Shown in pieces: positions 55,775 through 64,000 of a stretch of DNA of 64,000 bases (the stretch's first letter is position 1; each line of letters begins with the position of its first letter). Below the pieces are notes generated by a model that saw nothing but the letters and a program-made list of their open reading frames with translations, was not told where the DNA came from and ran no database searches. A program made the translations under genes and the position numbers. Source of the DNA: Triatoma infestans (lineage: Eukaryota > Arthropoda > Insecta > Hemiptera > Reduviidae); contig JAAEAF010003586.1 in the NCBI GenBank assembly GCA_011037195.1, positions 1 to 64,000 on the forward strand. The letters run 5' to 3'.

Positions 55775-56305
55775 TGCGATTTTCTCAAAAATGGCTCCAA
55801 CAATTTTCTTGAAACTTGGTATCAGCAGCACCGTTAACCTTTTCTTTAAACTATCTTACAATGATTTTCTTTAAATTTGGAATGTTTACTGTTAAATTAA
55901 TTAATTACTTTCTCTTACTCCTCTAGTAAGAGGAAGTATTGTAATCGTGTCAAATTTTCGATATCGAGTTTTCACCGGAAATAAGTCTAAATAAGTAGTT
56001 TTTAGAAAATGGTCTCTCTGTGTGTGAACAGAATAGATCCGAAAAATCCTAGAAATTTCATTACTTGATATTTCGTTTAGGTATCACCATGGGGGATCCG
56101 ACAGTAGGTTATCTGTCAAACTTTCTCAACCAGAAGTACCACTTTACTGAATGTTTTTTTTTTTACTTTTTTGCGATTTTCTCAAAAATGGCTCCAACGA
56201 TTTTCTTGAAACTTAATATATCAACTACACATACAAAGAGCTACAACTATTATTTGGAACATTTCTCTGGGAAAATTTATTTAAGGGCACTTTTGGGGGA
56301 AGGGT
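55775..56305 (+). repeat. Direct duplication, right copy
   Basis: Counterpart of 54690-55220. The junction with the previous copy lies in the T tract after the family A end (about 55759-55775). Confidence 0.7.
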
Positions 56306-56873
56306 GGGTTTAGGTTTTCCTCTAAAGTGCTATTTCAATTTACTACACTAATTCTGTCATCTAAATAATATTAATTAGAATTAAATGTGTAGTTGAAATT
56401 CTGAGTTTGAAAAAAATCAGATAACCGGAAGTGCTTTTTTTACTGAAATGTATTTTTTAGTTTTCTGGTATTTTCTTGGAAACGGCTCCAATGATTTTCT
56501 TTAAAGTAGGTATGTGCACTATAAATATAAACAGCTACAACTTTTATTTGAAACATTTCTCCTGATAATGGCATTTAAGGGGGCTTTTGGGGGGAGGAGT
56601 CGGAGTTATGTTTTTTCTTTAAAGTGCTATCATAGTTGACTATACAGTTCTACCATCCAAACAAAATTAATTAGAAATAAATTGATGACAAAAATCCCGA
56701 GTTTCAAGAAAAATTAGTAAACCGGAAGTGCTCTTTTACTGAACAGTTTTTTTTTTCAGTTTTCGACGAACTCCAACGAATTTCATTAAATCTGGTACAC
56801 AAACTATAAAATTTGTCAATTTCAATTTAGAAAGCTGGTGTAAGAGAAAGTTGTGTAAGTATATCACACCAGA
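55909..56873 (+). mobile_element. Family A copy, about 0.96 kb
   Basis: The 5' half is a near-duplicate of the copy at 54824. The 3' half differs more (GGGGGGAGGAGTCGGAGTTATG, about 56589-56610) and ends GTGTAAGTATATCACACCAGA, so the exit hairpin is weakened. Confidence 0.75.
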
Positions 56874-56879
56874 TTTTTT

Positions 56880-57430
56880 TTTTTTTTATTATTATAAGCA
56901 ATCAAATTAACTAATTAAAAATTTTGGTAATAATTTTTAATACTATTGTATAATAGGCAAACGTATTATCGAACGAGGAAGAATAATATATTTGCTTACA
57001 TTGCTCATTCCTATCGTTCGATTCTTAGGATTTATAATTTGCATTAGATTGATAATTTTTTATAATTGAATTCTTTTCACTAATTTCTTTGGAGTTGTAT
57101 TTTATTTTTTGGATACAATACAAAATTTATATATATATATATGATATATATATATAATATATCAAGATTATAATCTTGATCTTAACGAGCACCACATAAA
57201 TAGGAGTTGAGCAATTCAAAAATATATTTATGTACCGCTCTTCCTAGGAATACTTGGAAATTGTATAATGATTCATATAGGTGTTTAGCATCGAAACATT
57301 AATAGAGTGTGCGTCATTTATATGTTGTTTCCCTGTTGTTTTGGTACTGTCAAATTATATTGCATGGATATCTTGGTTTTGAACTTAATGCGATTTATTT
57401 TTTTTGTTTTTGTTTTGTTTCTAAATGTTT
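56880..57430. other. AT-rich spacer, no gene recognised
   Basis: A (TA)n region lies at about 57129-57162. The remainder shows no supported feature. Confidence 0.35.
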
Positions 57431-57441
57431 TGTTCACACAA

Positions 57442-57766
57442 TGTGAGAAAGTGGGGAGGGGGGAGGCTGACTCTACTGAACAGAAAACACATGAATAGAA
57501 ACACAAATTGCTAAGACTTCACAGTGTTGAATGATATTTGAGAAGAAGGGAGCGAGAAAATAATTCAAGAGAGAGGCAGACTGGCTGAGAATAGAGAGTA
57601 GAATGATGTTGACTGACTGGTGTCGATGACTGTTCTAAAACTGTTCTTCTCTTGGGCAAGTTCGCCTCTCTTCAACATGGTATTCTCCCCTCCCTAGTTT
57701 GGCCTAGGTATGGTGTAATTAGGTTCTTGGGATCTCATGAATCTTAATCATTCCAATCTCATTACA
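57442..57766 (-). mobile_element. Solo LTR, diverged
   Basis: On the plus strand TGTGAGAAAGTGGGG at the start, AGAGAGGCAGACTGGCTGAG in the middle and CAATCTCATTACA at the end correspond to the 46149 and 58716 LTRs. The TATA region is mutated and no target duplication is visible. This suggests an older insertion. Confidence 0.55.
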
Positions 57767-57794
57767 TCTTGCATATGGACAAAGTATTCTTATT

Positions 57795-57935
57795 GGAACT
57801 TTGAAGCTTACAAATTTAATACAGTAGAGAAACATAAAAACTCTCTAGATTTAACACAAGCAATTAATAACTTTTAATTTTTATTTTCTATATGTTTCTA
57901 TACTCTAAAAAAATGGTTGTAAGTTTCAAAGTTCC
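57795..57935. repeat. Short inverted-repeat element (MITE-like)
   Basis: GGAACTTTGAAGCTTACAA at 57795-57813 pairs with TTGTAAGTTTCAAAGTTCC at 57917-57935 with a single mismatch. A second inner pairing is AGAGAAACATA with TATGTTTCTATA. No other copy lies in the window, so its class is open. Confidence 0.45.
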
Positions 57936-57980
57936 ACTAAAAATTCTTTTCCCACATCTTTCAAGACTATCTATATATTA

Positions 57981-58020
57981 AAGCTTTGAGAAAGACAGGA
58001 AATTCTGTCGAAACGTTGGC
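57981..58020 (+). ncRNA. Hammerhead-like motif, degenerate
   Basis: GACAG (57994-57998) and CTGTC (58005-58009) form a perfect 5-bp stem with a 6-base loop, directly followed by GAAAC. This is the stem II plus GAAA layout of hammerhead ribozymes. The expected CUGAUGA upstream is only partly matched by CTTTGAGAAA. Such motifs accompany some retroelements. It is probably inactive. Confidence 0.2.
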
Positions 58021-58715
58021 ATAATTGAATGTTTCTTATGTGATCGATCCTCACCAAATTTCTTCATAACATAAATCTACTAATTTTATCTGAGTCAGTC
58101 GCGAATGGAATGCAAGAGCGTTATCATGTTGCCGAATAACTTTATGTAATTTAATTTAATGAATTCAATGATAGGATTGAATATTTTGAACTCACAGCCT
58201 AAGCTCTTTGAGGCAGTCATGTTAGAACAAGTAACTAACAATATAACAAGTATTTTTGGGACCTGTAAAAAGAGCCTTGATAAGTCCTGTGCGCTGAAAC
58301 CGAAGCAATGCTGTATTGGCTGAATACCACATTGTCAGATCATGTTTCCTCCTTTATCTGGTGGAATAGAGCTGACAAGGACTAGGTGCAAAGATTTGTT
58401 TTTTTTTTTGGACATTTTTTGTACTTTTAGGGATTTCGCCCTTGCATTATTTGTTCCCTGCAACTAAAAAAAATCGGGGAATAGGGTTAAAATCTCTGGA
58501 ATCAGATCTAGAAATCCGATTTGTCTCTTTGCATCAAATTTCAAAGTATCACTAACGATGTACATTACTATTATCATACCAATAGTGTGAAAATATGAAA
58601 GAGAAAAAATGTAACCATGGCCTCCACAGATATGCTTCAGCATATTTCTGGACAGATTCAAGATTGAAATTTTCGGCATTTTAACGGTGCAAGTGCCCAA
58701 TGGGCAAAAGATTGG
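58021..58715. other. Spacer without recognised gene
   Basis: It has moderately AT-rich sequence with no supported ORF or element ends. The minus-strand frame at 58464-58700 has no family features. Confidence 0.35.
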
Positions 58716-59084
58716 TATAATGGATGTGAGAAGGAGAAAGAATGAAAGAGAATGGATTTTTTTAGAGAATTAAACTAGAATATATGCTGAACACTGTATA
58801 ATGAAAGAACTCACAAACTGCAAGAACTTTACAACAGAAGTTAGGTAGCGAGAGATATATAAAGAGACAGACTGGCTGAGTCATGAGAAGGTAGTAAGGC
58901 TACTGACTTGTAAACTAGTCTCGTAAACTGATGTAAAACTGTACTTTGTCGCTCTATTTATATAAATTGAACCGACCCTTCCTAGACTGGCTAAGATGGG
59001 GAGTAACTAACTTCTTTTGATTCATTTTTATGTTTCTCCGCTCTACGGCTCCTATGAATCTATAATGATTCGGATCCCATTACT
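58716..59084 (-). mobile_element. Solo LTR with perfect target duplication
   Basis: It is 369 bp, directly flanked by ATTGG at 58711-58715 and 59085-59089. On the minus strand it runs AGTAATGGGATCCGAATCATT through TTTATATAAATAGAGCGAC (TATA box) to CTTCTCACATCCATTATA. This copy gives the clearest definition of the LTR ends. Confidence 0.8.
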
Positions 59085-59089
59085 ATTGG

Positions 59090-59600
59090 CTATTTTCTCT
59101 GATAGTCCGACTGTATTAAAAGCCCTGTGGAAATGGAAGTCTTTGGTGAACCACATTAGCCTATGGCCAAGTTAGGTGCCAGAGCATGGTGGCATTCAAA
59201 GTAACGAAGAGGCCGATAAATTGACAAAAGTGTGTTCATCTTTGGTCGTGAACTTTTTTTTGGCGGCCATATGGGGGGGGGGACTATTGTGGAGGAGTGG
59301 CTCCAAGAAGAGATATCTTCTAGGTGTCACCTTCTAGTAGAGGAGTGTTGCGGATCAGGGACACTCCAAGCTATTCCTGGACTGTCAAAAAGCTCCCACA
59401 CATCACTGTCATGCTTATAGGGAATACCTCGTTAGGAAACGCACACATTGGAAGATCCAATCAAGGAAGAATGAATCCTTGTGGAGGATTTATTTTGTAG
59501 AAAGTGTGGCAAGAAGGACCACACATTGTTTCAACTCTTTTCCTTTGGTTCGGGCATCGAACTAGGGATTGAAATCATCTCTTGCCTCAATCCTGGTGTT
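59090..59600 (+). pseudogene. LINE RNase H fragment, degenerate
   Basis: DSPTVLKALWKWKSLVNHIS and VPEHGGIQSNEEADKLTK (59100-59235) are the end of a LINE RNase H domain. The rest to about 59600 may be its C-terminal tail but is too decayed to align by eye. It follows directly on the LTR's target duplication. Confidence 0.55.
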
Positions 59601-59612
59601 TATTATCGGTGA

Positions 59613-59833
59613 AAGGGAAAGGAATAGCTAAGTGGTTAGCGTACTAAACTCCCGAACTAGTTCACTCACTTAGATTCGAATCCAGCTGGGCTACCCTTAG
59701 ATTTTTTTTTTCTTCCTCTAGCCTCTACAGCTTACTGTCCGGTGATGGACAGTGTTGTCTGTAACAAAAAAACACTGTCCGGAGGCTGCAGTGCACTGAG
59801 AAGGTTCCGGACGCCTTAAAAAAAAAAAAAAAT
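59613..59833 (+). mobile_element. tRNA-derived SINE, type 1
   Basis: The A box TAGCTAAGTGG (59625-59635) is intact and the B box is mutated (AGATTCGAATCC). The body includes CTGTCCGGTGATGGACAGTG. The end has lost the segment before CGCCTTAAA and has an A16 tail. Confidence 0.75.
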
Positions 59834-60680
59834 TATCGGCTTACGTTGATGTGATAAGAAACTGGCGTCCATTATGGGCCTCTTTGGCCTAAATGTATTA
59901 ATCTCTAAAAGGTATCCGATTTCTAGAACTGGATTATATTCAATATATTAATCTGAAGTCTTATATATTTCTTAATGACAAGCAAATCTTGTTTAATTAT
60001 ATTTTAAAATGAAACTGATTTAATTTGGAAATATGAATCACTCAGTTTCCTTCACATTCAGCAAAAGATAGTAACTTAAAAAAAAAAAAAAGGATAAAAA
60101 AATCTAAGTTTCCTTCAGTAAATATTAATGTTTTCTTTGATTGGTGATTAATGGTTTAATTCACTGTAAATTCAATTATTTGTAAAAAGAATGATTGAGG
60201 AAGGAAACATTCTTCTCGCTTTATATTGGCTGATTAATTTGTTTTACATTCCACATTGCCTTGTTTTTTTATTGGTATTTTGGTCAATATGTAATTGTCA
60301 TTCTAAAAATAACTTTTTTTTTAAGAAATTTATTTTTATATTACCTATTTTTGAACATTAATATTATTTTTTTTTAAAACAAGACATCAGTGATTAGTTT
60401 TTTTAAGAATATTAACCAATCAAGTACTCTGACTGGTCTTTAAATGTTTTTGTTAGGGCCTGACTAGGTTACGAGGGTGATGGTACCTGAGTGGGGAAAA
60501 GAAATATGTTTCGGTCTTTAAGGGGGGCAAATTGTACCCTTTAAAAATGGAAACATCCAACACGTGGGGGTGTATAATTTAAATTACGTTTTGTGAAGGA
60601 TTTTTTTTTTTTTTTTTATTGTTTGTGGGAAGTGACCAAGCCCTGTGCTATCCAAGCCCTTCTGGAATAGCTCCCCAAAG
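59834..60680. other. AT-rich spacer, no gene recognised
   Basis: It ends in a T17 tract before the next SINE. No supported feature is visible. Confidence 0.35.
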
Positions 60681-60809
60681 TTCGGAGCCTTCTCAGTGCA
60701 CTGTCAGCCTCCTAGGAAGAAAAAAAAATCTAAGGGCAAAAGCTGGACTCGAACCCGGGACCGCCGCATTGCTAGTCCCGCGCGCTACCACTGAGCTAAT
60801 CCTTTCCTT
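60681..60809 (-). mobile_element. tRNA-derived SINE, type 1, internally deleted
   Basis: On the minus strand TAGCTCAGTGG and GGGTTCGAGTCC are present. The body jumps from AGGAGGCTGACA to GTGCACTGAGAAGG, missing about 60 bp. Confidence 0.65.
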
Positions 60810-61139
60810 AATAATATGAAGTAATGTCTAATATTCATTTAATACCCAGGTTATTAACAATTCAAATTGATCATTACTAGATATTTTACCAAATTTCCAA
60901 TATAATTGTTAAAATTATCCAACAATTCTTTTTAAATTAAATGATTTTTTTTTATACGAATTAAATGATCATTGATAATATATATCTTTTTCAACCGTAT
61001 AATCTGATTAAGTAAATTAATAATTTTAACCATTCTCCCGATAGGATTGGATGTATTTAATATATTTTTGATAGTTTCTTTAAAAAAAAAAAAAAAATGA
61101 ATCCTTAGCCCTCAAAACTCAGTTTTTGAATATTGAAAA
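60810..61139. other. AT-rich spacer, no gene recognised
   Basis: No supported feature is visible. Confidence 0.3.
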
Positions 61140-61463
61140 AATTTGATGTAAAATACTCTTACGACTTTTTTAGTTCTTTCTGTTTCTCCTAAATGTATTG
61201 CGATTCGTGTCAAAATTTTCGTAATTGAATTTTTGCACTGGAAACACATATTTTTTTGAGGTACCCTGAGTTCGATGATGTATGGTTAGTGTGAACCAAA
61301 TATCTTCAAAACGGAAAAATTGCTGAACGCCATTTAAGGTACATTACCACTACATCTGATGAAGGTTTCCAAAAAAAAAAAATCCATCATCCGAAAATGC
61401 GACTTTAATGAATAGTTTTTTTTCTTTCAATTTTTCGTGATTTTCTGTAAACTTTGTATACTA
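61140..61463 (+). mobile_element. Family B copy, left part, split by a transposon
   Basis: TGTATTGCGATTCGTGTCAAAATTTTCG, GAGGTACCCTGAGTTCGATG and AAATCCATCATCCGAAAATGCGAC are in family order. It breaks at TGTATACTA (61463) and resumes at 62319. Confidence 0.5.
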
Positions 61464-62318
61464 GAAAAATCATTCAATAAGTAACGAGATAAATCGCTGT
61501 AGTTCAAAAATGATTTATTTAATCAATAGAAAACTTTGGCTACTTTTCAACATAGTCTCCAGCAACGTGTTTATACACTTCTACCCATCGTTCTTCTAAT
61601 TTGTTTATGCGTCTGGCATAAAATTCTTTGGTTTTTGTTCTCGAAGTCACTTTTGCATCCGATTTTTTAACTTCTTCATTGAATTGAAAATGTTTCCTAC
61701 GTAGAGCCCCTTTAAGGGGGACCAAAAAAAAATGGAAGTCCGATGGGGCGAGTCAGGGTAGTAGGGGGGGGGGATGTGGAAAGATCTCTTCCATCCCACT
61801 TTCTTTGTGGGCGTCCGTAAGTTGTCTTGGAACCCATATCGCACAAGTTTTCTTGTACTGCAGCTTATTCTGAATAAGGTTATGGAAAGTTCCAACTCTC
61901 GCATGCATTTCTTCAGGCATCAGTTCAACGATTATCCTGAATTAACGCGTTAATGCGAGTTACAACTTCAACCGGTCGTCCACTTCGTTGCTCGTCATAG
62001 ACACTTACATGGCCACTTTTAACTTGTTCTACCCAATTTTAAACATTCAAACGTTTCAAACAATTATTCCCATACACTTTCAACATTCTTTCGTGGATTC
62101 TAATCACTGAGCGTTGTTCTTCCGCGGTGCAATGCTCGAGCGGGACTCGCCATTGTTAACTGAATACATTTGAGGTTATGCTAACCAAATATTCTCGAAC
62201 AGCTGTTAAGAAACTAAGTACAAGGATGCCAACTTGACAGACTGAAACTATTGTGCTGATTAAACAAACCGTTTCTGAGCTACAGCGATTTGTTTCGTTA
62301 CTTATTCAATGATCCTCA
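61464..62318 (-). pseudogene. Deleted mariner-related transposon
   Basis: TA lies on each side (61462-61463 and 62319-62320). The inverted ends share CATTCAATAAGTAACGAGATAAATCGCTGTAG (left, 61471-61502) with about four differences. Minus-strand frames carry a YPDSPHRTSIFFWSPLKGLY stretch (about 61700-61760), a decayed catalytic region, and a GDYVEK C-terminus at 61540. At 855 bp it lacks much of the transposase, so it cannot be autonomous. Confidence 0.7.
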
Positions 62319-62485
62319 TATCTACACACATAGGTGACTATCACTTTTATTTGTGACCTTTTTACACGAAAATTTATTTTCGGGGGGTTCCTGCGGGTAC
62401 AGCAGCAACGCTAACCTTTTCTTTAAACTATCTTACAATGATTTTCTTTAAATTTGGAATGTTTACTGTTAAATTAATTAATTAC
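62319..62485 (+). mobile_element. Family B copy, right part, and shared flank
   Basis: GTGACTATCACTTTTATTTGTGACC and TTCGGGGGGTTCCTGCGGGTACAGCAGCAACG continue family B. From 62412 (AACCTTTTCTTTAAACTATC) the sequence equals the stretch before the family A copies at 54824 and 55909. Confidence 0.5.
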
Positions 62486-63388
62486 TTTCTCTTACTCCTA
62501 TTAAGAGGAAGTATTGTAATCGTGTCAAATTTTCGATATTGAGTTTTCACCGGAAATATCCGTTTTGAGGTCCCCTAAGTCCAAAAAAGTGATTTTTAGC
62601 AAATGGTCTGTGTGTGAGTGTAACAGCATAGCTGAAAAACAAAAACCGTAGAAAGTTGAAACTTAATATTCCGTTTAGGTATCACCATGGCATCAGGCGG
62701 TGGGTCATCTGTCAAAATTTCTCAACCGGAAGTACCACTTTACAAGTTGGTTTTTTTCTTTTTTGGATTTTCTCTAAAATGGCTCCGATGATTTTCTTTA
62801 AACTTGGTATATCAACTACACATACAAGGTGCTACAACTTTTTTTTGAAACTTTTCACTGGAAAAATTCACTGAAGGGCACTTTTGCGGGAGGGGGTGGG
62901 GTTAGGTTTTTATCTAAAGTGCTATTTTAGTTTATTAAACAATTCTATCATCTAAATAAAGTTAATTAGAATTGAATATGTTGCTGAAATTCCGAGTTTG
63001 AAAAAAATCGGATAAGCGAAAGTGCGTTTACATTACTTGAAAGAACTTATATAAACTAAACATACAAAGATCTACAACTTTTATATAAAACATTTCTCTG
63101 GCAAAATTCATTTAAGGGCACTTTTAGAGAAGGGTTGGAATTACAGCTTCCTCTAAAGTACTATCATAGTTGATTATATGATTCTATCATCCAAACAAAA
63201 TTAATTAGAAATAAATAGATGACCAAAATTCCGAGTTTCAAGGAAATTAGTAAACCGGAAGTGGCCTTTTACTGAACAGTTTTTTTCAGTGTTCGACGTA
63301 TTTCATTAAATTTGGTACACACTATAAAATTCAATTATAATTTTGAGAACTGGAATAAGAGAAAGTTATGTGAGTGTTTCACACCAGA
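62486..63388 (+). mobile_element. Family A copy, about 0.9 kb
   Basis: It starts ACTTTCTCTTACTCCTATTAAGAGG and ends GTGAGTGTTTCACACCAGA at 63388. The first monomer is intact, with a GGGGGTGGGGTTAGG box (about 62893-62908). The start of the second is deleted (CGTTTACATTACTTGAAAGAACTT, about 63028). Confidence 0.78.
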
Positions 63389-64000
63389 TTTTTTTTTTAA
63401 ATGGAATGTTTTAGTTCATATTTATATCGAGTATATTTATGAAAGAAATAATCTAAAATGTTGATCAATATTTTTTCACAGTAAGAGGAGATTAAAATTT
63501 CTTTTATAAATATCCAGGAATAAATATACAATTTTTTTTATGAATTTGGATGGGGAGGGGCGAATAAAAATGTATCTTGTACATAATTAAAGGAGTTACT
63601 TAGAAGGAATTTTTTGTTATAAACAGAGACAGGAAGTAAATGTGAGTAATAGAATTAGCAGTGTGTTTGGATGTTAAAAGTTTGTTTATGACCTGCTCTG
63701 CCGCCCATATTACTATTTTTCATAGAATGACTTGTTAGTAGAAGGAAATTCCTTCTACTTTTTTTTAAATCTAACAACAGCATTATCTAACTATAAAATA
63801 GTTTTATAGCCCAGATCAATCGGCTAGAACTTTTCTGCTCAATATTATATTAAATGATAAAGTTGCTTTGGTAAGGGTTTGGTCAATGAATATTTATAAT
63901 AATACGTATCATTAAAATATTATAATTTTTTTTAGACCGAATCACACGAATCGATCGTATTTCTTTTGTATTTTATCGTTATTTATATATTGTACTAGCT
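63389..64000. other. AT-rich right edge, no gene recognised
   Basis: A short inverted stretch GTAGAAGGAAATTCCTTCTAC lies at about 63738-63758. Otherwise no supported feature reaches the window end. Confidence 0.35.

Overview
The window looks like AT-rich, intron-bearing chromosomal DNA of an invertebrate, most likely an arthropod. The grounds are a metazoan Sprouty gene with canonical splice signals and AATAAA sites, DD34D mariner and DD41D-type Tc1/mariner relatives, RNase H-bearing LINEs, tRNA-derived SINEs, and no prokaryotic gene organisation. I cannot name the species. Most of the sequence is transposable-element debris; one host gene is clear.

Layout. 1-3.8 kb: two diverged head-to-tail units of an unrecognised Rep-like gene. 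Each is preceded or followed by the same short block (a direct-repeat pair 14 bp apart plus TTACCTATATGA), and both genes are broken. 3.8-11.5 kb: low-complexity DNA, a tRNA-derived SINE and the first copies of a very abundant non-coding repeat, here called family A. 11.6-20.4 kb: the Sprouty locus, with a putative TATA promoter and 5' exon near 12.0-12.5 kb, a 6.3-kb intron, one coding exon (18827-19591) and an AU-rich 3' UTR. It is almost free of the surrounding repeats. 20.4-30.4 kb: dense family A copies, some inserted into each other, and a 5'-truncated LINE with an unusually long flanking duplication. 30.8-39.3 kb: a rearranged LTR/LINE composite forming a roughly 6.8-kb inverted repeat, with a palindromic DD41D transposon in its left arm. 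40-41.3 kb: a near full-length but frameshifted mariner. 41.4-53.7 kb: more family A, three LINE lineages with visible target-site duplications, a solo LTR and a SINE. 54-64 kb: family A copies, a local duplication, solo LTRs, a LINE fragment, two SINEs and a deleted mariner relative.

Family A is the most striking element. Intact copies are about 0.95-1.03 kb. They carry a perfect 15-bp subterminal inverted repeat, a small hairpin at each end, no convincing ORF, and insertion sites that are A/T homopolymers. This resembles non-autonomous Helitron/Helentron-type elements, but I cannot confirm the class. A related, older set of sequences is called family B below.
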